Positions 18,356 through 27,793 of a stretch of DNA of 64,000 bases are shown here, piece by piece. How positions within the stretch are numbered: the stretch's first letter is position 1; each line of letters starts with the position of its first letter. Origin of the DNA: Vibrio splendidus (GTDB lineage Bacteria; Pseudomonadota; Gammaproteobacteria; Enterobacterales; Vibrionaceae); assembly GCF_002873455.1 (NCBI RefSeq), contig NZ_MCUN01000012.1, forward strand, positions 1-64,000, given 5' to 3'. The position numbers were made by a program, and so were the translations under genes. The notes under the pieces are model-generated. The model was not told the DNA's origin. It did not search any database and saw nothing but the letters and a program-made list of their open reading frames with translations.

Positions 18356-19363
18356 CTAAGAAGACCAAATCAATTGCTGCTGTTCAAGAGTAGAAACAGG
18401 AAGCTTACAACCCGGCCAAGAGACTTCTAGCTGTTGCTGATACAAGCCAATCGTATCAAGTCCTGGAACTTCATTAGGCAAGTACTGTTGTGCTAATCGT
18501 GCAATCTGAGTTAATCCAAGGCTAGACTCTATGCTTGAGCTTAGTACTGGTTTGATACCAAGTTGCTGCGCGCGCTCAATGATAGCAACACAACGCTCTA
18601 CCGAACCAATTAGGGTTGGTTTAATCACTACCGCTTTAACGCCCGTCAAGTCGCTGAGATTAAACTCTGGGCTTCTTACCGCTTCTTGTAGTGTCTCATC
18701 CCATGCAATCGCAACGCCATGGTCAATGGCAAATGCCAAGCTGTCTTCTGGCTTCTGACAAGGTTCTTCAATAAAGCTAATACGTTGACGCAGTGAAGGC
18801 GCAATGTACTTGATGAACTGCTTAGCCTTTTCTGGCTTCCACGCACGGTTAGCATCAAGTCTTAGGGTTAAATCAGGAATCGACTCAAGGAATAAGCTCA
18901 CCAGCATGCCATCACGGATCGCTTCATAAAGGCCAACTTTTACTTTGGCAACCTTCTCGCCTTTCATCTCATTGAGTACAGGGATCAACTCATCAGGATC
19001 GCCTGTACACAAAGGCGCAGCTTGGTAGTTACCTTCTGCGTTAAGATCGCCGCGTAATTCCATCTTCGCCATCGAAAAGCCAAAGGCGACAGAGGGATAT
19101 AACTCATCAAATGGCGTTTGAGGGTTGTTGTGGCTCCAAAGCTCTAGTTCGTGTTGCAGTTGAATACCGGCTTGCTCGGCATCTTCTAGGCTAAAACCAG
19201 GTAGAGGTGCAACTTCACCAAAACCAGTTTTACCATCACACTCAAGTTGGATAATGTAACCAATTCGTTCGCTCAACTTATTATCACGAAGTACTACACC
19301 ACTATCCATAGGTAATTGATAACGGTAGAGTTTCGCGTGACGCTGAGAATTCACTGAGTTCAT
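18356..19363 (-). CDS. menC: o-Succinylbenzoate synthase
   Basis: A 335-residue enolase-superfamily enzyme that dehydrates SHCHC to o-succinylbenzoate. It shows the KxK acid/base motif (AKVKVGL), metal ligands in LRLDANRAW, SFIEEP and IAWDE, and the second-half lysine in AVVIKP. The N-terminal segment YRYQLPMDSGVVLRD matches E. coli MenC. I chose the ATG at 19363, which has AGGA 6 nt upstream and fits the family; the longer ORF would begin at 19390 with an unmatched leader. Confidence 0.93.
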   Translation of the reverse strand: MNSVNSQRHAKLYRYQLPMDSGVVLRDNKLSERIGYIIQLECDGKTGFGEVAPLPGFSLEDAEQAGIQLQHELELWSHNNPQTPFDELYPSVAFGFSMAKMELRGDLNAEGNYQAAPLCTGDPDELIPVLNEMKGEKVAKVKVGLYEAIRDGMLVSLFLESIPDLTLRLDANRAWKPEKAKQFIKYIAPSLRQRISFIEEPCQKPEDSLAFAIDHGVAIAWDETLQEAVRSPEFNLSDLTGVKAVVIKPTLIGSVERCVAIIERAQQLGIKPVLSSSIESSLGLTQIARLAQQYLPNEVPGLDTIGLYQQQLEVSWPGCKLPVSTLEQQQLIWSS

Positions 19364-19436
19364 AAGGTGTCCTAAAAATGGGAACATCAAAACAAAACGA
19401 GCCGCTATTTAGCGACTCATTCTGAAGAGGAAAAGG

Positions 19437-20303
19437 CTATGGGTTACGCGGGAATTTGTCGAAATCAGGTCGACGTTTCTCGTTAAACGCATTGCGACCT
19501 TCTTGGCCTTCCTCTGTCATGTAGAACATCATGGTGGCGTTACCCGCCAACTCTTGAAGACCGGCTTGGCCATCACAGTCAGCATTGAGTGCCGCTTTCA
19601 AGCAACGCAGCGCCATTGGGCTGTGTTGAAGCACTTCACGACACCAACGAACAGTTTCTTTTTCTAGATCAGCAACAGGGACGACTGTGTTTACTAGGCC
19701 CATGTCCAATGCTTCTTGAGCATCGTAGAAACGACATAAGAACCAGATTTCACGCGCTTTCTTTTGGCCAACGATACGAGCCATGTAAGAAGCACCCCAT
19801 CCGCCATCGAATGAACCTACTTTAGGACCAGTCTGACCAAACTGTGCGTTTTCAGCTGCGATTGTAAGGTCTGCCATCATGTGAAGAACATGACCACCAC
19901 CTACAGCCCAACCCGATACCGCTGCGATAACTGGTTTTGGACAAGTACGAATTTGACGTTGGAAATCAAGTACGTTCAGGTGATGTGTACCTGAATCATC
20001 TTGATAACCGCCGTAGTCACCACGAATACTTTGGTCACCGCCAGAACAGAACGCCTTCTCACCAAGACCCGTCAAAATGATTACGCCAACTTTTTCGTCA
20101 TAACGAGCATCAGCCAGTGCATTGATCATCTCTTTTACGGTTTGTGGACGGAACGCATTGTGGACTTGAGGACGAGCAATCGTGATTTTCGCAATACCGT
20201 CGTCAGACTTGTGGTACTGAATATCTTCAAATTGACTACTTTCATCGCGCCAGTTAACTGCTGCGTAAAGTTCTTCTTCTGTGATGCCTACTGTTTTAGC
20301 CAT
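19437..20303 (-). CDS. menB: 1,4-Dihydroxy-2-naphthoyl-CoA synthase
   Basis: A 288-residue crotonase-fold enzyme that cyclises OSB-CoA. It is nearly collinear with E. coli MenB, including [16 protein letters not shown], the oxyanion-hole region [30 protein letters not shown] and the C-terminal [15 protein letters not shown] chose the ATG at 20303 ([16 protein letters not shown]) because a GGGA ribosome site precedes it and the upstream in-frame codons add unmatched residues. It lies between menH and menC in the operon. Confidence 0.95.
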   Translation of the reverse strand: MAKTVGITEEELYAAVNWRDESSQFEDIQYHKSDDGIAKITIARPQVHNAFRPQTVKEMINALADARYDEKVGVIILTGLGEKAFCSGGDQSIRGDYGGYQDDSGTHHLNVLDFQRQIRTCPKPVIAAVSGWAVGGGHVLHMMADLTIAAENAQFGQTGPKVGSFDGGWGASYMARIVGQKKAREIWFLCRFYDAQEALDMGLVNTVVPVADLEKETVRWCREVLQHSPMALRCLKAALNADCDGQAGLQELAGNATMMFYMTEEGQEGRNAFNEKRRPDFDKFPRNP

Positions 20304-20405
20304 GGTGATTCCCATTGTTCTATTAGAGACCACGACTAACGAATAGTCGTGACGGTGTTGCTCTGCTTTTGATAGTGCTTGATACGAGAGAACCGCTCAG
20401 TCGGT

Positions 20406-21206
20406 TTAGCGACGACTGGCGATACATTGGATGATCAGGTTAGAAAACAACTCTGGTTGCTCGAAATGAACATTATGACCAGCGTAATCAACCTGACTAT
20501 ATTCAAAGCCACTATTCTCAGCTAGCTCCATGAATTTACGATCTTTTTCACCACACACATAATGCAATTGATGCTCATGAGATTTCAATGTGGCACGTAA
20601 ATCCGGTTGCTTCGCTAACGAAGTAGATAACAACATATTTGCTACGGATACTCCAAGGTTACCACTACGCTTTATGACCAAAGTTTGTCTTTGCTCATGA
20701 TTTAGTGAAGAAAAGACGCTTTGTTGATACCAATCGTCTAAAACATCTTCAATCGACTGCTGCGCAAAGCGGACAGCCCATTGCGTATCATGTACTAACC
20801 TTTGTGCTCGTTCTTCATCACGCTCCAGACCAAAGTTGCCACCTTCAATAATGACTTTCTCAAGATTGAGCGTTTCGAAGCAAGGGCTTGTCACCCCATA
20901 CATGGCGAGCCGGCCTCCCATAGAGTAGCCAATCACCACGATAGGGTAATCTGCAGGAAGATCGTTGAGAGCAAGTTGAGAAGTGATGCACTGAACGATT
21001 TTCTTGCAGCAATGATCAAAGCCTACCGGATCGATAAAGCGACTTTGTCCGTGCCCGGGCAAATCTATGCAAAGACGAGGAAAATCCTCTAGATATGGAT
21101 GACATGCGCTCCAATCATCCCCGCTTCCGAGTAAACCATGTAAAAAAACAAGCAAAGGTTTGTCAGAAGATTCTTGTACAGCTGGGTAATAATTGGAGTA
21201 AAGCAT
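20406..21206 (-). CDS. menH: SHCHC synthase (2-succinyl-6-hydroxy-2,4-cyclohexadiene-1-carboxylate synthase)
   Basis: A 266-residue alpha/beta hydrolase. It shows the oxyanion region FLHGLLGSGDDW, IDLPGHGQS, the nucleophile elbow IGYSMGGRLAM (Ser at about residue 96) and the catalytic His in DYAGHNVHFEQP. It eliminates pyruvate from SEPHCHC. AGGA lies 6 nt before the ATG. It follows menD by 9 bp, so the two are co-translated on one message, as in E. coli. Confidence 0.92.
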   Translation of the reverse strand: MLYSNYYPAVQESSDKPLLVFLHGLLGSGDDWSACHPYLEDFPRLCIDLPGHGQSRFIDPVGFDHCCKKIVQCITSQLALNDLPADYPIVVIGYSMGGRLAMYGVTSPCFETLNLEKVIIEGGNFGLERDEERAQRLVHDTQWAVRFAQQSIEDVLDDWYQQSVFSSLNHEQRQTLVIKRSGNLGVSVANMLLSTSLAKQPDLRATLKSHEHQLHYVCGEKDRKFMELAENSGFEYSQVDYAGHNVHFEQPELFSNLIIQCIASRR

Positions 21207-21215
21207 GTAAAGTCC

Positions 21216-22940
21216 TTAGGCTAATGCCTCGGTGAGCATTGAACTGAATTGTTTCAGCAAAGTAGACGCTTGTTCGGGAGGCGTCTTAACTTCAACGAGC
21301 AAGGTACCCTGACCTTGTTCGAAATGTTGTTCGACAATCGTTTGATAGCAATTCAAAGTTTCTGGCGCCGCATAACCAAGCTGGAATTGCGCAGCGGCAT
21401 GTTCAAAACCGAAACCATGGGGCATTTGATATAGAGATTGTTTTTGTTGCTCAGGAACAGGCAACAAGTCAAAGATCGCACCGCCATCATTGTTGGTCAC
21501 AACAATCACCATCGGCGTTACATTGTGAGTCAGCAGAGCCAGTGAGTTGAGGTCATAAAGCAAAGAGGTATCGCCAATCAACATTATCAAGGGGTTTTGG
21601 TTGGCTTTCACCACACCCGCAGCCGTTGCTACCAAGCCATCAATGCCCGATGCGCCACGATTACTGTAAACTTGGTTTGCAGATATTGATGACAGCATAT
21701 CCATCAGCCTTACCATCAAGCTGTTTCCCACAAACAACTCTCTGTCTTTAAGTCTAGTCGACAAGTCAACTGCAACGCTCAACTCGGTCAGTTGATCATT
21801 ATTGGATATTTGCGCTAATGCCAATTGTTGAACCGTATTCGCGATTTCGACCAAAGGTGCTGCCCAACCTGCATGTTGACCTAACAAGGTGGGTAAATGC
21901 TGCTCTGACACCCATGACTCGATATCAGCAACAATATGGGTTTGAGGCAGATGATCTTGGTTGATTCGGTGCGTATCTGGCGACACAACAATGTATTGTG
22001 ATGAGCAGAATGATGAAGCTTGCGACTTTATCCAATGATTAAGGCGCTTAGAAACAATACGCTCACCGAACTGAAGGATGAAATCACATTGGTTGAGTTG
22101 CGCTTTAGCTACGTCACTCTGCATCCACAGATCATAATGTTTCCAATCACTTGTGACACCTGATTGAGGGTCACAAAAAACTGGCCAACCTAATGCAGTG
22201 GCAAACTGCTGAGCTTTTGTCGCTTGTTCAATATCTAGCGAACCGAGAATAACCACACCCTTGCGTCCAAGATACTCACCTGGAGCAATCGGTTGTGTAT
22301 TCACTTGATTAGGTAAAAACGTTTGGCTGTAACAACCTGTTCCCGACTTCCACCCTGAGATACTGGATGTGTATTCCGCATACATTTCCGCGCTATTCGC
22401 AGAATATAGAGGCTCTGGGAACGGACAGTTGATATGAATCGCACCGCCAACATTGCGTTGTTTCGCTAGCGCGTTATCAACTGATGTCAGAAGCCAATTC
22501 AATGAAATCTGTGTGGTTGGACTTGGTAGATTTAAAGCACTTTCAACATGGGAAGAAAAGATACCCTGTTGTTGAATGGCTTGATTGGCGCCACAGTCGA
22601 CTAAATCGATAGGTCGATCAGAGGTCAGCAAAATCAGCTTCTCTCGTGTCAGTCCAGATTCAGCCGTCGCAGGAAGAAGGTTTGCAACAGCAGTACCAGA
22701 GGTGACAATCACGGCAACTGGCTTATCGCTGGCTTTCGCTAAACCTAACGCAAGAAAACCAAGCCCACGCTCATCAAAGTGCGTGTGCAGCGTCAGTTTT
22801 GGATTGGCTTCGGCTTCGAGTGTTAATGGTGTTGAGCGCGAGCCTGGTGCAACACAAACATGTTCAACGCCACTGCGGGCTAGTTCTTCAAGTAATGTGT
22901 GACACCAAACTCTGTTTAATACGGCTTGGTCGTGGTTCAT
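21216..22940 (-). CDS. menD: SEPHCHC synthase (thiamine-diphosphate dependent)
   Basis: A 574-residue ThDP enzyme that joins isochorismate and 2-oxoglutarate. The N-terminal PYR domain has CVAPGSRSTPLTLEA, with the Glu that activates ThDP nearby. The C-terminal PP domain has the metal/ThDP motif GDTSLLYDLNSLALL and NNDGGAIFDLLP. The length is normal for MenD. Its ATG overlaps the menF stop (ATGA at 22937-22940), so translation is coupled to menF. Confidence 0.95.
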   Translation of the reverse strand: MNHDQAVLNRVWCHTLLEELARSGVEHVCVAPGSRSTPLTLEAEANPKLTLHTHFDERGLGFLALGLAKASDKPVAVIVTSGTAVANLLPATAESGLTREKLILLTSDRPIDLVDCGANQAIQQQGIFSSHVESALNLPSPTTQISLNWLLTSVDNALAKQRNVGGAIHINCPFPEPLYSANSAEMYAEYTSSISGWKSGTGCYSQTFLPNQVNTQPIAPGEYLGRKGVVILGSLDIEQATKAQQFATALGWPVFCDPQSGVTSDWKHYDLWMQSDVAKAQLNQCDFILQFGERIVSKRLNHWIKSQASSFCSSQYIVVSPDTHRINQDHLPQTHIVADIESWVSEQHLPTLLGQHAGWAAPLVEIANTVQQLALAQISNNDQLTELSVAVDLSTRLKDRELFVGNSLMVRLMDMLSSISANQVYSNRGASGIDGLVATAAGVVKANQNPLIMLIGDTSLLYDLNSLALLTHNVTPMVIVVTNNDGGAIFDLLPVPEQQKQSLYQMPHGFGFEHAAAQFQLGYAAPETLNCYQTIVEQHFEQGQGTLLVEVKTPPEQASTLLKQFSSMLTEALA

Positions 22941-24259
22941 GACGCCACACCCAAAGGTGGGTGATCTGAAATTAGGCTTAGCAGAGTCGACATCTTCTTA
23001 TTCAGCTCTTGCCACTCATGTTCAGCAACTGATCCCGGCACGATCCCAGCACCCGCAAACAGTTGTACTTGATCGTTTACAATCAATGCACTGCGAATCG
23101 CGACACAGAATTCCGCTCGTTGATGGCTGATATAGCCAACAGAACCTGCATACCAACCTCTCGCAAACGGTTCATGTTCAAGTATGAAGTCCATCGCCTC
23201 TTTACGGGGTAAACCTGCCACCGCAGCAGTCGGCTGCAATGCAGCAAGCAACTGAACACCGTTAACGCCATTCTTGAGCTGAGCGTGGATATTACGCTTC
23301 AAATGTTGCACCTTACGCAAACGCACAAGACGCGCTTCTTTTTCAACGTGTACCGTTTGAGAGTGAGGAGTAAGACGCTCAACAATGTCATCGACCACAT
23401 ACTGGTTCTCATTAAGGTTTTTACTGTCTTGAGAAAGCCAGTTCGCTAACTCCATATCTTCTGTTGCGTTTTCTCCACGACCAATGGTTCCTGCCAATGC
23501 TTCGGTGTTGAGCTCAGTGCCGTATCGGCTATACAGTCGCTCTGGTGTAGACCCAATGAAGCTGTGCTTAGAATCCAATACCAACATGAAATGAAAACTG
23601 TGATGGTTTTGTAGGTAACTGGCTTTAAGCAATTGAGCGGCACAAATCGGAGCATCGAGTTGCAATGTGGTTTTGCGTGCTAAAACGACTTTTTTGTACT
23701 CTTCATCACTAATGCCTTTCAGCACTTTATCGACAAGGTTGCCCCACTGCTCTCTTTCTGGCACATGGTTGATCTGTTCAATATGAGCAGACAAAGGCAC
23801 CAATATCGCCGCTTCTACAGAAAGCTTATTCAAAGCATTAATGGAAGCAACGCGATCAGGAGACAAATTAACCGCCAGCGACCAAGTGTCGTCAAAACGA
23901 ATTAATTCAACCTGAGGAAGAAAGAAAAACGATTCCATACAACGACGGTTTTTTGCGGTATGTCCGTCAAATGAACGTCCACCCCAAATTCGTTGGTCTT
24001 CACCAAGAATCGCATACGCAGGAGCGGGATCAGAGAAAGTATGTAGTTGACCGAGCGCGACGACCTCTTCACGAGTGTCACGTGACTGCCAGTAAAACTT
24101 TGGAAAGAGCGGTTGAGCATGAAGCCATTCTATAAATGCAAACGATGGTTTTTGCGTTAGAACTTCAACACAACGAACTTCACTTGCTTGGGCATTTTGT
24201 ACTCGCTCAATCAAAGCGGAGATAGTTTGCTGGAAATGTGACAAATCGACCTCGTTCAC
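22937..24259 (-). CDS. menF: Menaquinone-specific isochorismate synthase
   Basis: A 440-residue chorismate-binding enzyme that isomerises chorismate to isochorismate, the first committed step. Typical blocks are KVVLARKTTLQL (catalytic lysine region), FIGSTPERLYSRYG, EALAGTIGRGENATED and AGLPRKEAMDFI, with a C-terminal VAIRSALI-FAGAGIVPGS region. It is the first gene of menFDHBCE. Upstream (24260-24540) is an AT-rich region shared with divergent alaA, which must hold both promoters. menA and the final methyltransferase gene are not in this window. Confidence 0.94.
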   Translation of the reverse strand: MNEVDLSHFQQTISALIERVQNAQASEVRCVEVLTQKPSFAFIEWLHAQPLFPKFYWQSRDTREEVVALGQLHTFSDPAPAYAILGEDQRIWGGRSFDGHTAKNRRCMESFFFLPQVELIRFDDTWSLAVNLSPDRVASINALNKLSVEAAILVPLSAHIEQINHVPEREQWGNLVDKVLKGISDEEYKKVVLARKTTLQLDAPICAAQLLKASYLQNHHSFHFMLVLDSKHSFIGSTPERLYSRYGTELNTEALAGTIGRGENATEDMELANWLSQDSKNLNENQYVVDDIVERLTPHSQTVHVEKEARLVRLRKVQHLKRNIHAQLKNGVNGVQLLAALQPTAAVAGLPRKEAMDFILEHEPFARGWYAGSVGYISHQRAEFCVAIRSALIVNDQVQLFAGAGIVPGSVAEHEWQELNKKMSTLLSLISDHPPLGVAS

Positions 24260-24540
24260 ATCTAAATTATTATTATATTAGTTTGATACTTTATGGGCAG
24301 CACCCACTTAGATCAAGAATGTACTATATCTTTTGAACATTCCTGTGATTTTAAGCGATCCAGCCTCTTTATTCATCTTAGCCAACAACAAATAAAGCGA
24401 TTAACTAAAATGTAGAAAAGAGTGACAACAAAAAGACCAAACGTGACACTGAAATGCGACATTCATCAGATTTTTATTCTATCAAACCCCATTTTGCGGT
24501 ACTTTAATAAAGTATTTAAATTAATTTCAGGAAATCGGCA

Positions 24541-25773
24541 ATGCAAAATATCGGGATGTCGTCAAAACTCAACAATGTATGCTACGAAATCAGGGGGCCT
24601 GTACTCAAACATGCTAAGCGCATGGAAGAAGAAGGGCATAAAATACTGAAGCTTAATATTGGTAACCCCGCCCCATTTGGTTTTGACGCCCCTGATGAAA
24701 TCCTTGTTGACGTAATCCGTAACCTACCGACATCTCAAGGTTATTGCGACTCAAAAGGCATCTATTCAGCCCGCAAAGCGGTTGTTCAGCATTACCAGAA
24801 AAAAGGCCTACGTAACCTTGATGTCGAAGACGTTTACATTGGTAACGGCGCATCAGAGCTTATCGTTATGTCTATGCAGGCGCTACTGGATAATGGTGAT
24901 GAAATCTTAGTTCCTGCTCCGGATTACCCACTATGGACAGCGTCTGTTGCACTTTCTGGTGGCACACCGGTTCACTACATGTGTGATGAAGATGCCGATT
25001 GGTATCCAGATTTAGACGACATGCGAGCGAAGATTTCACCTAAGACACGCGGCATTGTACTGATCAACCCAAATAACCCAACAGGTGCGGTATACAGCCG
25101 AGATTTCCTACTACAAGTGGTTGAGATTGCTCGTGAGCATGGTTTGATTATCTTTGCCGACGAAATCTACGACAAAGTACTTTACGACGGTGCGGTACAC
25201 ACTTCAGTTGCAACACTAGCTGAAGACGTATTAATGGTTACGTTCAACGGCCTATCTAAGGCTTACCGTGTGTGTGGCTTTCGTGGCGGTTGGATGTTCT
25301 TAACGGGTCCGAAACACTTAGCGAAAGGCTACGTTGAAGGACTAGAAATGCTGGCCTCGATGCGTTTGTGTGCCAACGTTCCGATGCAACACGCTATCCA
25401 AACCGCACTCGGTGGCTATCAAAGTATCAATGAGTTGATTCTTCCAGGCGGTCGATTGCTTGAACAGCGTGACCGCGCGTGGGAATTGATTAACAAGATC
25501 CCAGGGGTTTCTTGTGTGAAGCCAAAAGGCGCGATGTACTTGTTCCCTAAGATCGATACCAACATGTACAACATCAAAGACGATCAGAAGTTTGTGCTCG
25601 ATTTTCTTAAGCAAGAGAAGGTGCTACTGGTTCAAGGTACCGGTTTTAACTGGCCCAAACCGGATCACTTCCGCATCGTGACTCTGCCGCACATTGAAGA
25701 TCTAGAAATCGCAATTGGTCGTCTTGAGCGCTTTTTGCAGACTTACAGTCAAGACGAGCTCACTGCCGATTAA
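24541..25773 (+). CDS. alaA: Glutamate-pyruvate aminotransferase (alanine transaminase)
   Basis: A 410-residue fold-type I PLP aminotransferase that makes alanine from pyruvate and glutamate. It is very close to E. coli AlaA throughout: LKLNIGNPAPFGFDAPDEI, PDYPLWTA, NPNNPTGAVYS, IFADEIYDKVLYD, the PLP lysine in NGLSKAYRVCGFRGGW and the C-terminal FRIVTLPHIEDLE. An AGGAAA ribosome site precedes the ATG. A strong terminator follows, so it is probably monocistronic. In E. coli and V. cholerae the next gene is yfbR; here a divergent YfbR-like gene occupies that place. Confidence 0.95.
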   Translation: MQNIGMSSKLNNVCYEIRGPVLKHAKRMEEEGHKILKLNIGNPAPFGFDAPDEILVDVIRNLPTSQGYCDSKGIYSARKAVVQHYQKKGLRNLDVEDVYIGNGASELIVMSMQALLDNGDEILVPAPDYPLWTASVALSGGTPVHYMCDEDADWYPDLDDMRAKISPKTRGIVLINPNNPTGAVYSRDFLLQVVEIAREHGLIIFADEIYDKVLYDGAVHTSVATLAEDVLMVTFNGLSKAYRVCGFRGGWMFLTGPKHLAKGYVEGLEMLASMRLCANVPMQHAIQTALGGYQSINELILPGGRLLEQRDRAWELINKIPGVSCVKPKGAMYLFPKIDTNMYNIKDDQKFVLDFLKQEKVLLVQGTGFNWPKPDHFRIVTLPHIEDLEIAIGRLERFLQTYSQDELTAD

Positions 25774-25846
25774 TGAACCCGAAGGGAAATGACTACAATT
25801 TGCTGTTTTAAAAGACTTTAACTTGTAATCAATCACTTCTATGCTT

Positions 25847-25876
25847 AAAAGGCTCCTGTTTAGGAGCCTTTTTTGT
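25847..25876 (+). terminator. Terminator of alaA
   Basis: AAAAGGCTCCT and AGGAGCCTTTT form a perfect 11-bp stem. It is followed by TT and T-rich sequence, about 75 bp past the alaA stop. Confidence 0.93.
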
Positions 25877-25943
25877 ATCCGCTGTCTCGTATAACTTGTG
25901 TTGAATACAAGTACGAGTGGAGCATTGTTTAAAAAGGATGATT

Positions 25944-26540
25944 ATGAAAAAGCAAAGTACATTCATGGCATGGGTAACACGAATGCCTTTAATCAAACGT
26001 TGGGCCTTGATGCATTGCTTTCAAGAAGAGAACGTCTCAGAGCACTCCCACCAAGTATCAGTGATCGCCCACCTACTAACCGTTATTAAGAACAAACGTT
26101 ACGGGGGTAATTTAAGCCCAGAAAAAGCCGCTGTAATTGCTATTTATCATGAAATATCAGAAACCAAGCTTCAAGATATGAATTCAAAGACCAAATATCA
26201 TAGCCCGGAATTTACAGCGGCATTCAAGAAGCTTGAAGATATTGCAGAGCAAGAGTGCTTAGAAACACTCCCTGAGGATCTTCAGGACGAATTCAATGAC
26301 TTATTAGTTCAAAAAAATGTTGATAATGATTACAAGTCTATCGTGAAGGCTGCAGATATTCTGGCCGCATATATCAAATCTTTAAATGAACTTAGGTTCA
26401 ACAATGATGAATTCTTACATGTGAAAGAAGGGCTGGAGCTTAGAATCGAAAAGCTTATTGAAACGATGCCCGAAGTGAATGATTTCATGGAGATATTTTG
26501 TGATAGCTGTACAACAACATTTGACAAGATATCCGGGTAA
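25944..26540 (+). CDS. Divergent YfbR-like HD-domain protein with an HE in place of the HD motif
   Basis: A 198-residue protein aligning with the 5'-deoxynucleotidase YfbR through FMAWVTRMPLIKRWALM, EENVSEHSHQVSVIAHLL and KNKRYGGNLSPEKAA, and ending in a VNDFMEIFCDS-like segment. The metal-binding HD, which is YHDASE in E. coli, reads YHEISE here. The conserved TGDLPTPVKY substrate loop is changed to LQDMNSKTKY. The first metal His (SEHSHQ) and the later Asp (KAADILAAY) remain. It sits in the yfbR position after alaA but looks far more diverged and AT-rich than its neighbours. Activity may be altered or lost. The ATG at 25944 has AGGA upstream. Confidence 0.72.
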   Translation: MKKQSTFMAWVTRMPLIKRWALMHCFQEENVSEHSHQVSVIAHLLTVIKNKRYGGNLSPEKAAVIAIYHEISETKLQDMNSKTKYHSPEFTAAFKKLEDIAEQECLETLPEDLQDEFNDLLVQKNVDNDYKSIVKAADILAAYIKSLNELRFNNDEFLHVKEGLELRIEKLIETMPEVNDFMEIFCDSCTTTFDKISG

Positions 26541-26625
26541 GATTCCCTAACATATTTGAAAGATAGCTAAACTTCATTTTACGTTAGTATCATATTATTT
26601 AGAAAATTAAAGATTGTTAATCTCT

Positions 26626-27510
26626 ATGACTTCACCAAGTATTGAACATTTACGTTACTTTATTATTGTTGTCGAAAAAGGGTCTTTCACTGCAGCCGCT
26701 CGATATTTAAAACGTGACAGAAGCTCTATTGGCCAAGCAGTCTCCAACTTAGAAATTGACCTCGGCTTCGAACTGTTTGAACGAAATGGCCGTCAGCTAT
26801 TGCTAAAACCCGAAGGCCAGGCTCTTTATAATAAAGCTCGAACATTGCTCCATAACTACCAATCTTTTTGCCAGTTCAGTACTGACCTTTCTGCAGGACT
26901 TGAATCTGAGATTGTAGTTGGTGTCGACTATTTCGTATCAAACTCCGAAATAGCGGACCTCCATCACTTGATCACCCAACAATTTCCGAACCTCTCAGTC
27001 CACTGGAGACAGCACTCAACTTTTGAACTGGATAACCTCCTTGATAACGGCGACGTCGATATCAATATTCGATTATTTCAAAATAATAATATCTCAGATG
27101 AGTATCACCTTGCTCATATTGACAATTTAGAACTTGTGCCACTCATCAATGCAAATGCACTCCCCCATAAATCGGGCTTAGTTAAACACCAAGATTTGCG
27201 TTCAACGCCTTTGATTTCTTTCCCAGGAATGGACAGTGTTTTTCGTAATGATCGTTTTGAAAAAACACATCGAGTCTTTTCCCGAGAGTGCGCGCTTCAG
27301 ATTGTAAGAACGAAAGAATCTTGGACATTGGGGACTTTAGAGGAGGCTTTTTTGTATCAGCAAGAGCTTTCACCTATTCATCTAGATACAAATCATCCTT
27401 TTACATTGCGTCGGTTGTTAATTTGGCGACATAACCAAACAATGGGAAAGGCAAAACTTTGGTTAATTAAAAACATTCCTTTGATACTATCCAAGTCAGC
27501 AAAAAGCTAA
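26626..27510 (+). CDS. LysR-family transcriptional regulator
   Basis: A 294-residue protein with the N-terminal LysR winged HTH (SIEHLRYFIIVVEKGSFTAA, then ARYLKRDRSSIGQAVSNLE, residues about 5-45) and a periplasmic-binding-protein-like effector domain. The ATG at 26626 is preferred over an in-frame TTG 12 nt upstream. Its target is unknown; the next gene on the same strand is a secreted choloylglycine-hydrolase-family enzyme 283 bp away, preceded by a perfect tandem repeat that could be an operator. The LysR and acylase genes lie between genes that are neighbours (yfbR, dgt) in V. cholerae, suggesting insertion. Confidence 0.85.
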   Translation: MTSPSIEHLRYFIIVVEKGSFTAAARYLKRDRSSIGQAVSNLEIDLGFELFERNGRQLLLKPEGQALYNKARTLLHNYQSFCQFSTDLSAGLESEIVVGVDYFVSNSEIADLHHLITQQFPNLSVHWRQHSTFELDNLLDNGDVDINIRLFQNNNISDEYHLAHIDNLELVPLINANALPHKSGLVKHQDLRSTPLISFPGMDSVFRNDRFEKTHRVFSRECALQIVRTKESWTLGTLEEAFLYQQELSPIHLDTNHPFTLRRLLIWRHNQTMGKAKLWLIKNIPLILSKSAKS

Positions 27511-27740
27511 TTCTATGTATATGGGGGATTATCCCCCGTAAAACAAATCAAGCGCTTTGCACCTTACCGTCACTACTCATTAGAATCCTCACACTAAATC
27601 AATAACCAGCCTTCAATATTACAAGTCGGCACTTGGGTTATGTTTTGAAACAGCGTCTTGCTGAGTTAATTCGATGCGATACCTTGGCAACCTTGCCACA
27701 AGCAATTGATTACGAGCTCTTCCTATACGTTTGTTTCATT

Positions 27741-27772
27741 AGTTATCAATATCGAAAGTTATCAATATCGAA
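27741..27772 (+). repeat. Perfect 16-bp tandem duplication upstream of the acylase gene
   Basis: AGTTATCAATATCGAA occurs twice head-to-tail (27741-27756 and 27757-27772), ending 21 bp before the ATG at 27794. The unit contains an imperfect dyad around TCAATATCGA. It may be a regulator-binding pair or a replication-slippage duplication. Confidence 0.7.
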
Positions 27773-27793
27773 TTTACGTAGAGGAAAAATCCA

